In this document: in pieces, positions 17,177-26,885 of the stretch
How the letters are laid out: each line of letters opens with the position of its first letter
Position numbering within the stretch: the stretch's first letter is position 1
NCBI RefSeq assembly: GCF_000390185.1
Contig: NZ_AQHR01000025.1
Coordinates: forward strand, 1 to 64,000
Length of the DNA: 64,000 nucleotides
Reading direction: 5' to 3'
Origin: Lunatimonas lonarensis
GTDB taxonomy: Bacteria > Bacteroidota > Bacteroidia > Cytophagales > Cyclobacteriaceae
The notes under the pieces: generated by a model
The model's database searches: none
What the model was told of the DNA's origin: nothing
The model's input: the letters and a program-made list of their open reading frames with translations, nothing else
Program-made: the position numbers and the translations under genes

Positions 17177-18400
17177 ATGAATGCACAAAACCCAAAAATA
17201 AAGCTCCAAAAAAGTATTCCTTTCGCTGCGTTGCTTATATTTGTCAGCGTTTTGGCTGCGTGTTCGGACAAAGGTCCGCAAGCAGTACCCGGTGACCAAG
17301 TTAGTTTTAAGAAACACGTTCTTCTTACCGATTTTATTGCAGAAGGGGTAGCGGTTGGTGATGTAAACAAGGATGGCCTTATTGACGTGATGGCAGGCCC
17401 TTATTGGTTTGAAGCTCCCCACTGGACCGTTCATGAATTAGCTCCCGTGAAAACATTCTACTACGACAAAGGGTACAGCGATGCCTTTATCAGCTACGGA
17501 ATGGATGTCAATCACGATGGCTGGATAGACTTCGTTCGCATCGGCTTCCCGGGAAGAGAGGTTCAGTGGTTCGAAAATCCCCAAAATAACCCGGGCCATT
17601 GGAAGACCCATCTGATCACAGAGAGTTTGGGCAACGAATCTGCTGGATTCTATGATATCGACGGAGATGGTCGAAAAGAATTGGTCGGAAGTATTCCCGA
17701 GACAGGTGAAATGGTGTGGTTCAAAGCACCCACTTCTTCGGAAGATCTTACCTGGCAAAAATTTGTGATCAGCGAACCCAACAGCCCTGGAACAGCTCAA
17801 TTTGCACACGGCTTGGGTGTGGGCGACATGAATTTGGACGGCCGCCCGGACATCATCATCAAGGAAGGCTGGTGGGAAGCACCCGCCGACCCTACCACAG
17901 GGCCGTGGGCCTTTCATCCAGCTGCGTTGGGAGAAGCCAGTGCCCAGATGTATGCGTTTGATGTGAACGGAAATGGTTTACAGGATGTTATCTCCACTTC
18001 TGCCCACCAATTGGGCATGTGGTGGCACGAGCAAATCAGGGACAGTCAGGGCAATATAACCTGGAAAACCCATGATATTGATGACGCATTCACCCAGACG
18101 CACGCGTTGGAACTCGTAGACATCAACAACGATGGGAATCCCGATCTGGTAACCGGCAAAAGGTATTTTGCCCACATGGGTGCTGATCCGGGAGAATTCG
18201 ACACTCCCTTCGTGTATTGGTATGAATTCGAACCGGGAGAAACGCCTAACTGGATAGGCCATCCGGTAGACGATGATTCAGGAGTGGGCGTGCACGTCAT
18301 TACCGAGGATATTACCGGTGATGGGCTAATAGACATAATAGTGGCAAACAAGAAGGGCGTTTTTGTATTTGAGCAACAGCGACAACCGACCAAAAAATAA
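17177..18400 (+). CDS. FG-GAP/VCBS repeat lipoprotein
   Basis: This 407-residue protein has a lipoprotein signal (hydrophobic stretch ending in LAAC). The mature part contains repeated calcium-binding-like blades of the form DVNKDGLIDVMAGPYW, DINNDGNPDLVTGKRY and DITGDGLIDIIVANK, typical of FG-GAP/VCBS beta-propellers. It starts 14 bp after the PVC-type dehydrogenase gene and is likely in the same operon. Such proteins usually bind carbohydrates or act as scaffolds on the cell surface; here a substrate-binding or accessory role to the dehydrogenase is plausible but not shown. Confidence 0.8.
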   Translation: MNAQNPKIKLQKSIPFAALLIFVSVLAACSDKGPQAVPGDQVSFKKHVLLTDFIAEGVAVGDVNKDGLIDVMAGPYWFEAPHWTVHELAPVKTFYYDKGYSDAFISYGMDVNHDGWIDFVRIGFPGREVQWFENPQNNPGHWKTHLITESLGNESAGFYDIDGDGRKELVGSIPETGEMVWFKAPTSSEDLTWQKFVISEPNSPGTAQFAHGLGVGDMNLDGRPDIIIKEGWWEAPADPTTGPWAFHPAALGEASAQMYAFDVNGNGLQDVISTSAHQLGMWWHEQIRDSQGNITWKTHDIDDAFTQTHALELVDINNDGNPDLVTGKRYFAHMGADPGEFDTPFVYWYEFEPGETPNWIGHPVDDDSGVGVHVITEDITGDGLIDIIVANKKGVFVFEQQRQPTKK

Positions 18401-18499
18401 ACTTATCCCCATGGAATCGGGAATGGATAATGCTGATTATCTAGATTGCCCGTAGCGATGTTGGGGTTCAAACAGCTTCTTAAAAACAATTAAATATCT

Positions 18500-19435
18500 A
18501 TGAAAAAGTCGATCAAACCATTTTTTTATCTAGCACTTTCCACCTTAGTGGGATTTAATGTTTCCTGCAAAGAGACCGGAAAAACATCCGATGGACAGGA
18601 ATTTACTTACATCAAAAAAGGTACTCAAAAACCGTTAGAGGGCGAATTTGTCCTTTACAACCTGGAAGTAAGAACCGGCAAAGACAGTGTTTTTATCTCC
18701 ACAGCAGATCAGGGCATGCCTGGATACCTGAGGTACTCCGACTCCATACCTAAGAACAATTTTATGGATGAAATATTTCTGGGGCTTAAAAAAGGAGACA
18801 GCATACTTGTGGAAGCGAAAGCCTCCAAAGTATTTGAAGACAATACGCCTCCATTTTTGACCTCAGATGAAACCATTAAAATCCGAATTGGCGCGTTTGA
18901 GGTATTGGACGAAGAAAACATCATGGCTTATTTCAATGATCTACAGCAGAAAGCTATGGATGCTGAAAATGCCGGTGCTGCCGATCGCTTGATCCTTGAG
19001 GATGAAACCATTGCAAAATACGTGAAGGATAACAACCTAGATGCGACCAAAACCGAATCGGGTTTGTACTATGTAATCGAAAAGAGAGGTTCGGGTCCTG
19101 AGATTGAAGAGGGAAGCCAAGCTTCTGTACACTATGCCGGCTACCTATTGGATGGGAAAATATTCGATACTAGTATCAAGGAAGTGGCGCAGCAAAACAA
19201 TATATACAATGAGCAGAGAGATCAGGCGGGAGGATACAGTCCATTCGACCTACAGGTAGGCGTGGGGCAGGTTATTCCGGGTTGGGATGAAGGCCTAAGC
19301 CTGCTTCGAAAAGGCGACAAGGCGAAGCTGATCATTCCATCACCCCTAGCCTATGGCACGAGGGGTGCCGGAGCCGATATTCCTGGCAATTCCATCTTGG
19401 TCTTTGACGTGGAAATCATGGATGTGGCCAACTGA
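18500..19435 (+). CDS. FKBP-type peptidyl-prolyl cis-trans isomerase lipoprotein
   Basis: This 311-residue protein has a lipoprotein signal ending near FNVSC. It has two parts: an N-terminal region (about 25-140) that itself resembles a degenerate FKBP domain (KGTQKPLEGEFVLYNLEV, FLGLKKGDSILVE), and a canonical C-terminal FKBP domain (about 180-310) with GSQASVHYAGYLLDGKIFD, VIPGWDEGLSLLRKGDKAKL and AYGTRGAGADIPGNSILVFDVEI. It catalyses proline isomerisation during folding of envelope proteins. It is followed by a strong terminator. Residues lining the active site look intact in the C-terminal domain only. Confidence 0.88.
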   Translation: MKKSIKPFFYLALSTLVGFNVSCKETGKTSDGQEFTYIKKGTQKPLEGEFVLYNLEVRTGKDSVFISTADQGMPGYLRYSDSIPKNNFMDEIFLGLKKGDSILVEAKASKVFEDNTPPFLTSDETIKIRIGAFEVLDEENIMAYFNDLQQKAMDAENAGAADRLILEDETIAKYVKDNNLDATKTESGLYYVIEKRGSGPEIEEGSQASVHYAGYLLDGKIFDTSIKEVAQQNNIYNEQRDQAGGYSPFDLQVGVGQVIPGWDEGLSLLRKGDKAKLIIPSPLAYGTRGAGADIPGNSILVFDVEIMDVAN

Positions 19436-19458
19436 GGTCTCCAAAAAAACCATACTTC

Positions 19459-19491
19459 AAATCCCCGGCAGAGACGTCGGGGATTTTTTTT
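19459..19491 (+). terminator. Rho-independent terminator after the FKBP gene
   Basis: A perfect 9-bp stem (AAATCCCCG at 19459-19467, CGGGGATTT at 19478-19486) with a 10-base loop runs into a tract of eight T. It sits 24 bp after the FKBP stop and just before the end of the convergent carboxypeptidase gene. Confidence 0.85.
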
Positions 19492-19497
19492 GCCCTT

Positions 19498-20769
19498 TCA
19501 TTTCCCGATATCCAGGTATTCCCCCAAGGCATACATCAGGTCCACACCAAAAGCATGGGCACCCTCGGTTGTTACCATCTGTCCATGGTTCAACGCATAA
19601 GGAAACTCCAATGTGGTGACCATCTTCAGTCCTCTGCCGTGAAATCCCGCTGCCCACTGCCCAAAGGAAGCACCTTGATCGTAATTTGATCCGGTATTCC
19701 ACGCGACCCCAAAGGGAAGAAAGCCCTCATTTTCAGTGAATTTCATCGGCCCTCGGTGCCCTTTGGCAAGTATCTCTACCAAACGCTCCTGTTCCGAAGA
19801 AATCGCAGGATTTGCATTCCCTACAAAATAGATCCACTCGTTGTTTTCACCCTTGATCCAAGGGTTATGAAGGTCAATGCCCACCCACGGAACGTAACCT
19901 ACCCACTTGGGCACCTGTTCCCGTAGGGATCGGGTACTCGCATAGATACTCTCTCCCGAATAGTCCCGGTTGTGGTCGCGGGGTATCCGGTTTTTTCCCT
20001 GATCGCCATCCTCCACCCCATCTTTATCCAAAAAAGGGATAAACCAAAAAGAAACCTGTTCAGCCAGGGCCTTCATCTCGGGAGTTTCGCTAAGCAGGGC
20101 CGAAATCATACCCTCCATCACGTAGTTGCCCATCATCTCGCAGGCATGGGCGCGGGCGGTAACCAGCACGTTATAGCTTGGCGAGGCCGAACGGCTTCCT
20201 ATCGCCAGTTTTTCCACCGATCTTCCACGCTCCGAGATACAAAGCTCGTCCAAGGCGATCCGGTGATCTCCCTGAAAACCAGTCAAAAACCGAGCCAGAT
20301 CCCGTTGGGTATAGGGCATGCCCATGCTAAACCGTACCGCTTGGTCTGCCCGATCGAAGGTAAACGAAAACAGGCGGTCGCTAAGGTGATCATTGCGATC
20401 AAGCCAATGCCAGGTTTCACCCCCATCCAGGGAGTAGGCCGCCCCGAGCCCCGTCATCAGGTTACTTTTTGTTGCTTTAAAATACCAAGTCTTGGGAATT
20501 GACGAAAGTGCCCGGAAATTCCAATAAAACCATTCACCGGAGGTATCCCTTAGATCTGGCCCAAAATACACCGTATCAGCTATAATCTGCTCGACCCGCA
20601 CGTTGCCCCCAGGAAAATCGGCATCTATCCCAAGGGTGGCCGCATGTGGTGACGATACCGAGGTAAGTTCGCGCTGACCTTGTCCCATGCCTTGGAAGAC
20701 GGGCAGAAGCGCAATAAACAAGGGACAGAGGCATCTCCTCAAAATAAGCCTATCGAATCCTTTTCCCAT
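19498..20769 (-). CDS. M14-family zinc carboxypeptidase, exported
   Basis: This is a protein of about 423 residues with a signal peptide (hydrophobic CLCPLFIALLPVF). The M14 metal site is visible as RAHACEMMG (His and Glu ligands) and later GIDLHNPW (second His). FIPFLDKDGVEDGDQGKNR follows the pattern of bacterial M14 proteins with an N-terminal beta-domain. The start at 20769 was chosen over 20808 because it places basic residues directly ahead of the hydrophobic segment. It probably trims peptides or peptidoglycan in the periplasm; the substrate cannot be predicted. The DUF1569 gene lies upstream in the same orientation. Confidence 0.78.
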   Translation of the reverse strand: MGKGFDRLILRRCLCPLFIALLPVFQGMGQGQRELTSVSSPHAATLGIDADFPGGNVRVEQIIADTVYFGPDLRDTSGEWFYWNFRALSSIPKTWYFKATKSNLMTGLGAAYSLDGGETWHWLDRNDHLSDRLFSFTFDRADQAVRFSMGMPYTQRDLARFLTGFQGDHRIALDELCISERGRSVEKLAIGSRSASPSYNVLVTARAHACEMMGNYVMEGMISALLSETPEMKALAEQVSFWFIPFLDKDGVEDGDQGKNRIPRDHNRDYSGESIYASTRSLREQVPKWVGYVPWVGIDLHNPWIKGENNEWIYFVGNANPAISSEQERLVEILAKGHRGPMKFTENEGFLPFGVAWNTGSNYDQGASFGQWAAGFHGRGLKMVTTLEFPYALNHGQMVTTEGAHAFGVDLMYALGEYLDIGK

Positions 20770-20820
20770 ACCTGATGAACTATTTTCCCAATCAGAAGCT
20801 AAATCCAAGAGCGTATATCT

Positions 20821-21273
20821 TTAGACGCCAAACTGCCTAAAATGATGATCTAAATGCCTATAGACTACCCATCCCCATTCACGGGTAGTTAAGGGGCCAA
20901 AAAAGGGATGGGGGCTATACAGTGGTTTTCGCAAGTGGGGGAACTTTCTAAGTTGTGAAATTAAGCGACTCTTTTCAGTCTCAAACTGCCCATCTGCCAC
21001 CTGCCCCTTCATATCGTATCGCTTCGGCCCTTTCACATGCCTCGGAAAGCGCGGAAGCAGGTAGAGGCTATACCACTTGACCACTCGCTGCCATAGGGTC
21101 GCCGGGCGCAGAGTGCCCTCCCAAGTCAGAATCTGCTCGTTGGTTACCGTACAGTGCCGAAGCATCTCGGCGGGCGTCATGGTACCCCAGCGGGGAACCA
21201 GCCCAGCCTCCAGCCTTTCTGCCCTTTCTATGAGCCCATCCGCAAAAGCTTTCTGAAGCACGGTTCGTTTCAT
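20821..21273 (-). CDS. DUF1569 (DinB-like) protein
   Basis: This is a small soluble protein of 150 residues. It carries the pattern of the DUF1569 branch of the DinB/YfiT-like four-helix superfamily: an early WGTMTPAEMLRHCTVTNEQ containing a possible metal His, and a C-terminal WGWVVYRHLDHHFRQFGV with further His residues. Relatives bind a divalent metal and some are thiol transferases, but this branch is uncharacterised. It lies 4 bp downstream of the DUF1501 gene, apparently the third gene of a DUF1553-DUF1501-DUF1569 run. Confidence 0.75.
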   Translation of the reverse strand: MKRTVLQKAFADGLIERAERLEAGLVPRWGTMTPAEMLRHCTVTNEQILTWEGTLRPATLWQRVVKWYSLYLLPRFPRHVKGPKRYDMKGQVADGQFETEKSRLISQLRKFPHLRKPLYSPHPFFGPLTTREWGWVVYRHLDHHFRQFGV

Positions 21274-21277
21274 CTGT

Positions 21278-22741
21278 CTAACTTAAGACTGCCTTTACCA
21301 CGTGTCCGTGTACATCGGTCAAGCGGAAATCCCTTCCCCCAAAATGGTAGGTAAGGTGAAAATGATCCACCCCCAATAGATGAAGAATGGTGGCATGAAG
21401 GTCATGGATACTAACCGGATTTTCCACCACACGGTATCCGTAATCGTCGGTCTGCCCGTAGATGGTACCTCCCTTTATCCCTGCACCTGCCATCCACATA
21501 CTAAAGGCCGATGGGTTATGATCCCTGCCGTCGCTCCCCTGCGCAAAGGGTGTGCGGCCAAATTCCCCCGTCCAAACCACCAGGGTTTCCTCCAAGAGGC
21601 CTCTCGACTTCAAGTCCTTAAGAAGCCCCGCAATCGGCTGATCAACGGCGTGGGCATTCCGCTCATGCCCATCTTTCAGATTGGAGTGCTGATCCCATCG
21701 GTCCACTCCCCTGCCCACCATGGGACAGGTAAGCTCTACAAAGCGAACGCCCCGCTCCACCAGCCGTCGGGCCATCAGGCATTGGGCGCCATAATTTCGC
21801 GTGTTCGGATCGTCTGAAAAAAGCCCGTAAAGGCGCTTGGTAGCAACCGACTCGGCATCAAATTCCGTAAGTTCCGGCACCGAAGACTGCATGCGATAGG
21901 CCAATTCATAATTCGAAATCGCAGCCTCGACCGCATCTACTGCCCCGACGTCTCCCAATCGGGACAGGTCCATGGCCCGAATAAAGTCCAATTTCTCCCG
22001 CTGCGGCCTGCCCTCTGCATCGTATGGATTGATATTGGCGACTGGTTCATCACCGGCTTTCATAATCGAAGCTTGGTAATCCGCCGGCAAAAATCCGTTT
22101 TTGAAGTTGTCGACTCCGCCGGGAGGAATAAGTCCGCCGTCCAACACCACATAGCCCGGAAGGTTGCTGTTGTCCGTACCGAGGCCGTAATTGATCCAGG
22201 CTCCCATGCTGGGCCTTCCTTGAAGGCCACTTCCGGTATGGAGAAAATAATTGGCATTGGTGTGCTCCGGGAAATTGGAAACCATGGAACGAATAAGCGC
22301 CAGGTCATCCACGCAGGTAGCAATGTGTGGAAAAAGCTCGCTAACTGCCATGCCACATTCACCATACTGTTTAAACTTCCATGGGCTCATCAGAATTTTG
22401 CCATTGTCGTTGAACTGGGTGGCATCCACCTTGAATTTGGGATCTTGCCCGTTTTCCTTTTCCAAGCGGGGCTTTGGATCAAACGAATCCACTTGGGATA
22501 CCCCGCCATCCATGTACAAAAAGATGACGTTTTTGGCCTTGGGAACAAAATGAGGTGTTTTCGCCAATTGATCCAATACGTCCTTGGGCGAAGCAGGCTT
22601 GGCGGCAGGTCTGCAGGCAGCTGCCATCCCTCCCATCATGCCCATAAAGGCCAGGGACCCAAAGCCACATCGGCAGACTTCCAGCATCTCCCTTCGGCTA
22701 ATCGGGCGGTTCAATTGGTGGTATAACGGTAGTTTCGACAT
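21278..22741 (-). CDS. DUF1501 family protein (sulfatase-like fold), exported
   Basis: This protein of about 487 residues has a twin-arginine-like leader (SRREMLEVCRCGFGSLAFMG). The DUF1501 family has an alkaline-phosphatase/sulfatase-like fold; characteristic segments are VIFLYMDGGVSQVDSFDPKP and VVWTGEFGRTPFAQGSDGRD with the late HNPSAFSMWMAGAGIKGG. The function is unknown, but the gene is almost always paired with DUF1549/DUF1553 cytochrome-like genes, as here. A GTG at 22747 would overlap the upstream gene; the ATG at 22741, 2 bp after the upstream stop, was preferred. The two are clearly one operon. Confidence 0.85.
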   Translation of the reverse strand: MSKLPLYHQLNRPISRREMLEVCRCGFGSLAFMGMMGGMAAACRPAAKPASPKDVLDQLAKTPHFVPKAKNVIFLYMDGGVSQVDSFDPKPRLEKENGQDPKFKVDATQFNDNGKILMSPWKFKQYGECGMAVSELFPHIATCVDDLALIRSMVSNFPEHTNANYFLHTGSGLQGRPSMGAWINYGLGTDNSNLPGYVVLDGGLIPPGGVDNFKNGFLPADYQASIMKAGDEPVANINPYDAEGRPQREKLDFIRAMDLSRLGDVGAVDAVEAAISNYELAYRMQSSVPELTEFDAESVATKRLYGLFSDDPNTRNYGAQCLMARRLVERGVRFVELTCPMVGRGVDRWDQHSNLKDGHERNAHAVDQPIAGLLKDLKSRGLLEETLVVWTGEFGRTPFAQGSDGRDHNPSAFSMWMAGAGIKGGTIYGQTDDYGYRVVENPVSIHDLHATILHLLGVDHFHLTYHFGGRDFRLTDVHGHVVKAVLS

Positions 22742-22743
22742 AA

Positions 22744-25700
22744 TCACATCAGGTAAATAAACTCTTTCAAATTAAACAGGGAGTGGCAATAGGACGACCA
22801 TAATCCATTATCTCCCAATAGATCTAGGTCGCTGATCATACCCTGCCGCACACCCCACCCCCGAATCAGGTCAATGCCCACCTGAAGTTCCTCGGCCGTC
22901 GGTTTACGTGAAAAAGCCTCCCAATAAAGACGGTCAATACGTTGGGCCAAGGTACTGTCTCCGGCTGCCAGCACACGTAGTGCCCAGACTTCGGATTGGC
23001 GTACCACAAAGGGATCGTTCATCAGCATCAAGGACTGGGCAGGTACATTGGTAACATCCCGCTTACCAAAAGAGGTGAAGGGAGTTGGGAAATCAAATGT
23101 CTGCAACAGGTGGTTGATGAAGTTTCTACGTACTTCTATATAGATGCTTCTTCGGCCATCGCCATCTAACGGGCCGGATGAACCGGGCCTGCCACGACCC
23201 TGCATAAATCCGGTCAGATGCACCGGTACCGGCTTGCCAAACGACTCCTCGCGTAGATTTCCGGCTACCCGAAGCATTCCGTCCCGAATGGCCTCTGCTT
23301 CCAGCCGCCTTACAGGGTAACTGGCAAGAAAAATATTTTCTGGATCCAACTTTCTGGCCATTTCCTCGGGTTGATAATCCCGCTGAAAGGTTTCGGTCAT
23401 GACTATGGCTCGAATCAACTCTTTCACGGACCATCCCTGCTCGACGAATACCAGTGCTAGGTAGTCCAACAATTCCGGATGACTGGGCAACTTGCCTTGT
23501 AATCCAAAGTTATCCACAGTCTCCACGATGCCGCGACCAAAGAGATGGTGCCAAATACGGTTTACCATTACCCGGCTGGTCAAGGGGTTTTCTGAACCCA
23601 GCAAAGCATCCACCATTTCAAGCCGACCACTACCGGCGTCTCCAAAAACCGGCTTGCTGCCGGTAATTCCTGGCATGAACCTGCGTGGTACCTTATCGGG
23701 AGAAAGATCCGTATGGCTACCCCGGATAAAAACCGGACTTTCGGTTCTGTACCCTTCGGTTACGCCGCTGAAAAACACTGTATCTTTGACCTGATCGGTC
23801 AAGTCCGCCCATTGCCGGGCCATTTTCTCCAATCCCTCCACGGTTCTCCTCTCCTTACCCTGCGCAATCCAGTGGTTTAGATGCTCGATTTCATGGGGAG
23901 AGGATCGATAACCAACCCAATTTTTGATAATTGTCCCCATAGGCGGCGTGCCTTCTGTATGCTTCAGACTAGGCTCTTGCCAGGAATTGTCAAAAGATAT
24001 GGCATACTGCACTTCTACAAAGTCCTGGTGACCTTGCACGTAATTATGGGACTGAAAACGTCCCGGCATCACCTCCAAGTAAGCCTTGTGGCCCTTCCAT
24101 TGTCCTACATCAAACACCAGCTCTTTCCAATCCCCCGACTGTACCAGCTGGCTCATCCCACCGTAAATGGGATACTGGATAAGTTGAAAATTGTCCATCA
24201 CTACCCGAACCGTACCTAAGCTGCCCCTCGCTTTTACCCCCACGTACTTTGCATCGATGACAAAATCCGGCGATCTCAATACCCCAAACTTGCCCAGACC
24301 AAAATATCGACTGGATGCCATACCCTCGTCCAGTTTCTGCAAGGCTTTTCTATCCTCGGTCAACACCGGATTGCCAAGGGTAGTCTTGGAACCAAAGGCC
24401 ATGCCATCACTCTTCCAACCTCCAAAATCCTGACCTCTGAAATCCCCCAGCACCTTTACCCCGCCTTCAACCACTTCATCCACTGTATGAAGGTTGGTCA
24501 ACTGAACGGGCACCTGTTTTCCCTGGGCGGATTCCCAAGACGATGCAAACTGCTGCCTGATGTGAGCCTGAAGCTTTTGCGCTTCCCGAAGGGACACGTT
24601 TCTCATTTCCAGTTGGTTGGCTGGCTGGGGTGAAAACCGAGTTCCCTCCATGATTCCATAAAGCGCGTAGTAGTCGGCCGTGGGAATGGGGTCAAATTTG
24701 TGGTCGTGACATTTTGCGCAGGCCACCGTCAGTGCCTGGAAGGCCTTGCTGGTGACATCGATCATGTTGTCGATGCGGTCTGATTCGTCCTTGCGGGTAT
24801 CCACAGGGCTATGGGTTCCCTCCCCCAAGGTATAAAACAACGTGCCAAGTACGGATTCGTTGGTACGGGCCTCTGCATGAAACCTCGGAGACTCCATCAA
24901 ATCGCCCGCCAATTGTTCCCTAATAAATTGGTCATAGGGAACATCCTCGTTAAAAGCACGGATGAGGTAATCGCGATAGCGCCAAGCACCCTGTATGGCA
25001 TAATCAAATTCATGACCCCGGGTTTCGGCATAGCGCACCACGTCCATCCAATGCCTTGCCCAGCGTTCTCCAAAAGAGGGAGCCTCAAGGTAACGGTCCA
25101 CCAGCTTTTCATAGGCGTATATGGCATCATCCTCCAGAAATGCTTCCACCTCCTCCGGGTTGGGGGGCAACCCGGTCAATACATAGGAAAGCCTGCGAAT
25201 AAGGGCGTTTTTATCTGCCTTTGCTGCGATCGCTAGCCCTTTTTGCCGTATGCTTTCCCCTACTAGGCTATCGATGGCTTGGGTGGGCGTCAACGTGGCA
25301 AAACGCTCCAACTTGGATGCATCCGGCCCGACAAAAGCCCAATGAGGCGTATATTCCGCTCCTTGGGCGATCCATTTCCGTATAAGGGCGACCTCCTCCG
25401 CTGTAACCTCCTGATTGGTGGCCGCCGGCGGCATCCGCAGCTCCGAGTCGTGATGGGTGATGCGCTCCAACAGATAGGATTTACCTGGCTTTCCAGGCAC
25501 AATAGCCTGTTTTCCTCTCTCCAGCTTGGCCGTAGCTCCATCGAATAAATCCAATCTTAGATCAGCTTCCCGGCTACTGGGATCGGGTCCGTGGCATAGG
25601 TAGCATTTTTGCACCAAGATGGGTTTGATATGGAAATTGAAATCCACCACCTCGGGTAAACCAACTTCGGATTCCTTCCCTCCACTTCCACAGCCTACAG

Positions 25701-25770
25701 CAAAGGCTAGCAACGCACCAACTAAGGCAAGAAACGCTAAAGGAAGACGACCGAGTTTCCAACTGAACAT
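22744..25770 (-). CDS. DUF1549/DUF1553 protein with planctomycete-type cytochrome c domain (PSD1)
   Basis: This 1008-residue lipoprotein (lipobox-like FAVGC at about 23-27) starts with a planctomycete cytochrome c domain whose haem motif CYLCH is at 56-60. A DUF1549 domain (about 160-370) contains the second CxxCH, CAKCHDHKFDPIPT. A middle carbohydrate-binding-like segment follows, then a C-terminal DUF1553 domain (about 720-980) with NPLTSRVMVNRIWHHLFG and YEVRRNF-like motifs. The role is unproven; the family is thought to take part in surface oxidation of polysaccharide-derived sugars. It heads the operon with DUF1501. It is divergent from the IolG-like gene across a 119-bp promoter region. 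Confidence 0.85.
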   Translation of the reverse strand: MFSWKLGRLPLAFLALVGALLAFAVGCGSGGKESEVGLPEVVDFNFHIKPILVQKCYLCHGPDPSSREADLRLDLFDGATAKLERGKQAIVPGKPGKSYLLERITHHDSELRMPPAATNQEVTAEEVALIRKWIAQGAEYTPHWAFVGPDASKLERFATLTPTQAIDSLVGESIRQKGLAIAAKADKNALIRRLSYVLTGLPPNPEEVEAFLEDDAIYAYEKLVDRYLEAPSFGERWARHWMDVVRYAETRGHEFDYAIQGAWRYRDYLIRAFNEDVPYDQFIREQLAGDLMESPRFHAEARTNESVLGTLFYTLGEGTHSPVDTRKDESDRIDNMIDVTSKAFQALTVACAKCHDHKFDPIPTADYYALYGIMEGTRFSPQPANQLEMRNVSLREAQKLQAHIRQQFASSWESAQGKQVPVQLTNLHTVDEVVEGGVKVLGDFRGQDFGGWKSDGMAFGSKTTLGNPVLTEDRKALQKLDEGMASSRYFGLGKFGVLRSPDFVIDAKYVGVKARGSLGTVRVVMDNFQLIQYPIYGGMSQLVQSGDWKELVFDVGQWKGHKAYLEVMPGRFQSHNYVQGHQDFVEVQYAISFDNSWQEPSLKHTEGTPPMGTIIKNWVGYRSSPHEIEHLNHWIAQGKERRTVEGLEKMARQWADLTDQVKDTVFFSGVTEGYRTESPVFIRGSHTDLSPDKVPRRFMPGITGSKPVFGDAGSGRLEMVDALLGSENPLTSRVMVNRIWHHLFGRGIVETVDNFGLQGKLPSHPELLDYLALVFVEQGWSVKELIRAIVMTETFQRDYQPEEMARKLDPENIFLASYPVRRLEAEAIRDGMLRVAGNLREESFGKPVPVHLTGFMQGRGRPGSSGPLDGDGRRSIYIEVRRNFINHLLQTFDFPTPFTSFGKRDVTNVPAQSLMLMNDPFVVRQSEVWALRVLAAGDSTLAQRIDRLYWEAFSRKPTAEELQVGIDLIRGWGVRQGMISDLDLLGDNGLWSSYCHSLFNLKEFIYLM

Positions 25771-25889
25771 ACCGATTGATTTTGAGCTCTTTGTTTGTTT
25801 TCCAATTTATGGCTTAATCCATCAAAAGTCCATACCTTTTATCCAAAAAGCTAAAAAAAAGGCTATTTTTAGGGCAAACAAACCCACTT

Positions 25890-26882
25890 ATGAACATCGG
25901 CATTATCGGAATTGGAAGAATCGGAAAAATCCACCTGCAAAACTGCCTGACCCATTTTCGGAAAGTCAAGGTATTGGGGGCCATGAATCCCTCCCAATCC
26001 GGTAGGGATTATGCAGCCCAAATGGGTGTTCCGTTGGTGACAGAGGACGCAACCGAACTTACTTCACATCCCGATATCGACGCCATTTTGGTGTGTTCTG
26101 CCACAGACAGCCACGCTGCTTACGTGGAACAAGCAGCGAAGGCCGGAAAGGCCCTGTTTTGTGAAAAGCCGCTGGATCTTTCGCTGGATAGGGTACGACA
26201 AACGCTAGCCCTCGTATCGGATTGCGACGTTCCCCTAATGCTCGCATTCAACCAACGCTTTGACCCCAGTTTTGCGGAGGCAAAGCAGCGGATCGCCTCG
26301 GGAGATCTGGGTAGGATACGGTCACTTCGACTGATAAGTCGGGATCCAGGCCCTCCTCCCATTGCTTATATTCAGCGGTCGGGCGGCATGCTGATGGATA
26401 TGACTATCCATGACTTTGACATGGCCCGCCACCAACTGGACTCCGAAGTGGTGGAGGTGTATGCCCAAGGCGCGAATATGGTCAGCGAAGACATCAAAGC
26501 AGCTGGAGATATTGATTTTGCGTCCGTCGTGCTCACCTTTGCCAATGGGGCTATTGCTACCATTGAAAACTGCCGGGAAACCTCCTACGGGTACGATCAG
26601 CGAATGGAAGTATTTGGTTCCAAGGGCATGATCCGTGTCGAAAATCCCGTCAAAACCAGCACCCTCCTTTCCAGTTCAACCGGAACCCTGGGCGGCAAAA
26701 ACCTGGATTTTTTTATGGATCGCTACGCAGAATCTTACCGCCTGGAATTAGCCGCTTTCTTCGAAGCGCTCGCCTCGGGCAGCCCCATGCCTGCTACCGG
26801 GTATGACGGCTTAAAGGCAATGGAGATTGCCGAAGCAGCCATGCGCTCCATCGCTGAAAACCGGCCGGTGCGGTTGGGATAA
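25890..26882 (+). CDS. Gfo/Idh/MocA oxidoreductase, inositol 2-dehydrogenase-like
   Basis: This is a cytoplasmic protein of 330 residues. The N-terminal Rossmann fold has GIGRIGKIH (about 7-15) for NAD(P) binding, CEKPLD (about 93-98) carries the conserved Lys, and GGMLMDMTIHDFDMARHQ (about 167-184) carries the Asp/His catalytic pair. The last motif is the version seen in IolG-type inositol dehydrogenases, which oxidise myo-inositol or related sugars. No other iol gene is nearby, so the substrate is open. It ends 3 bp from the convergent second Gfo/Idh/MocA gene. Confidence 0.82.
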   Translation: MNIGIIGIGRIGKIHLQNCLTHFRKVKVLGAMNPSQSGRDYAAQMGVPLVTEDATELTSHPDIDAILVCSATDSHAAYVEQAAKAGKALFCEKPLDLSLDRVRQTLALVSDCDVPLMLAFNQRFDPSFAEAKQRIASGDLGRIRSLRLISRDPGPPPIAYIQRSGGMLMDMTIHDFDMARHQLDSEVVEVYAQGANMVSEDIKAAGDIDFASVVLTFANGAIATIENCRETSYGYDQRMEVFGSKGMIRVENPVKTSTLLSSSTGTLGGKNLDFFMDRYAESYRLELAAFFEALASGSPMPATGYDGLKAMEIAEAAMRSIAENRPVRLG

Positions 26883-26885
26883 AGG

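Noticed and set aside
22073-22726. A 217-codon plus-strand open frame opposite the DUF1501 gene
   Set aside because: It lies entirely antisense to a well-supported gene, has no family motif, and similar shadow frames occur opposite many GC-rich genes here.
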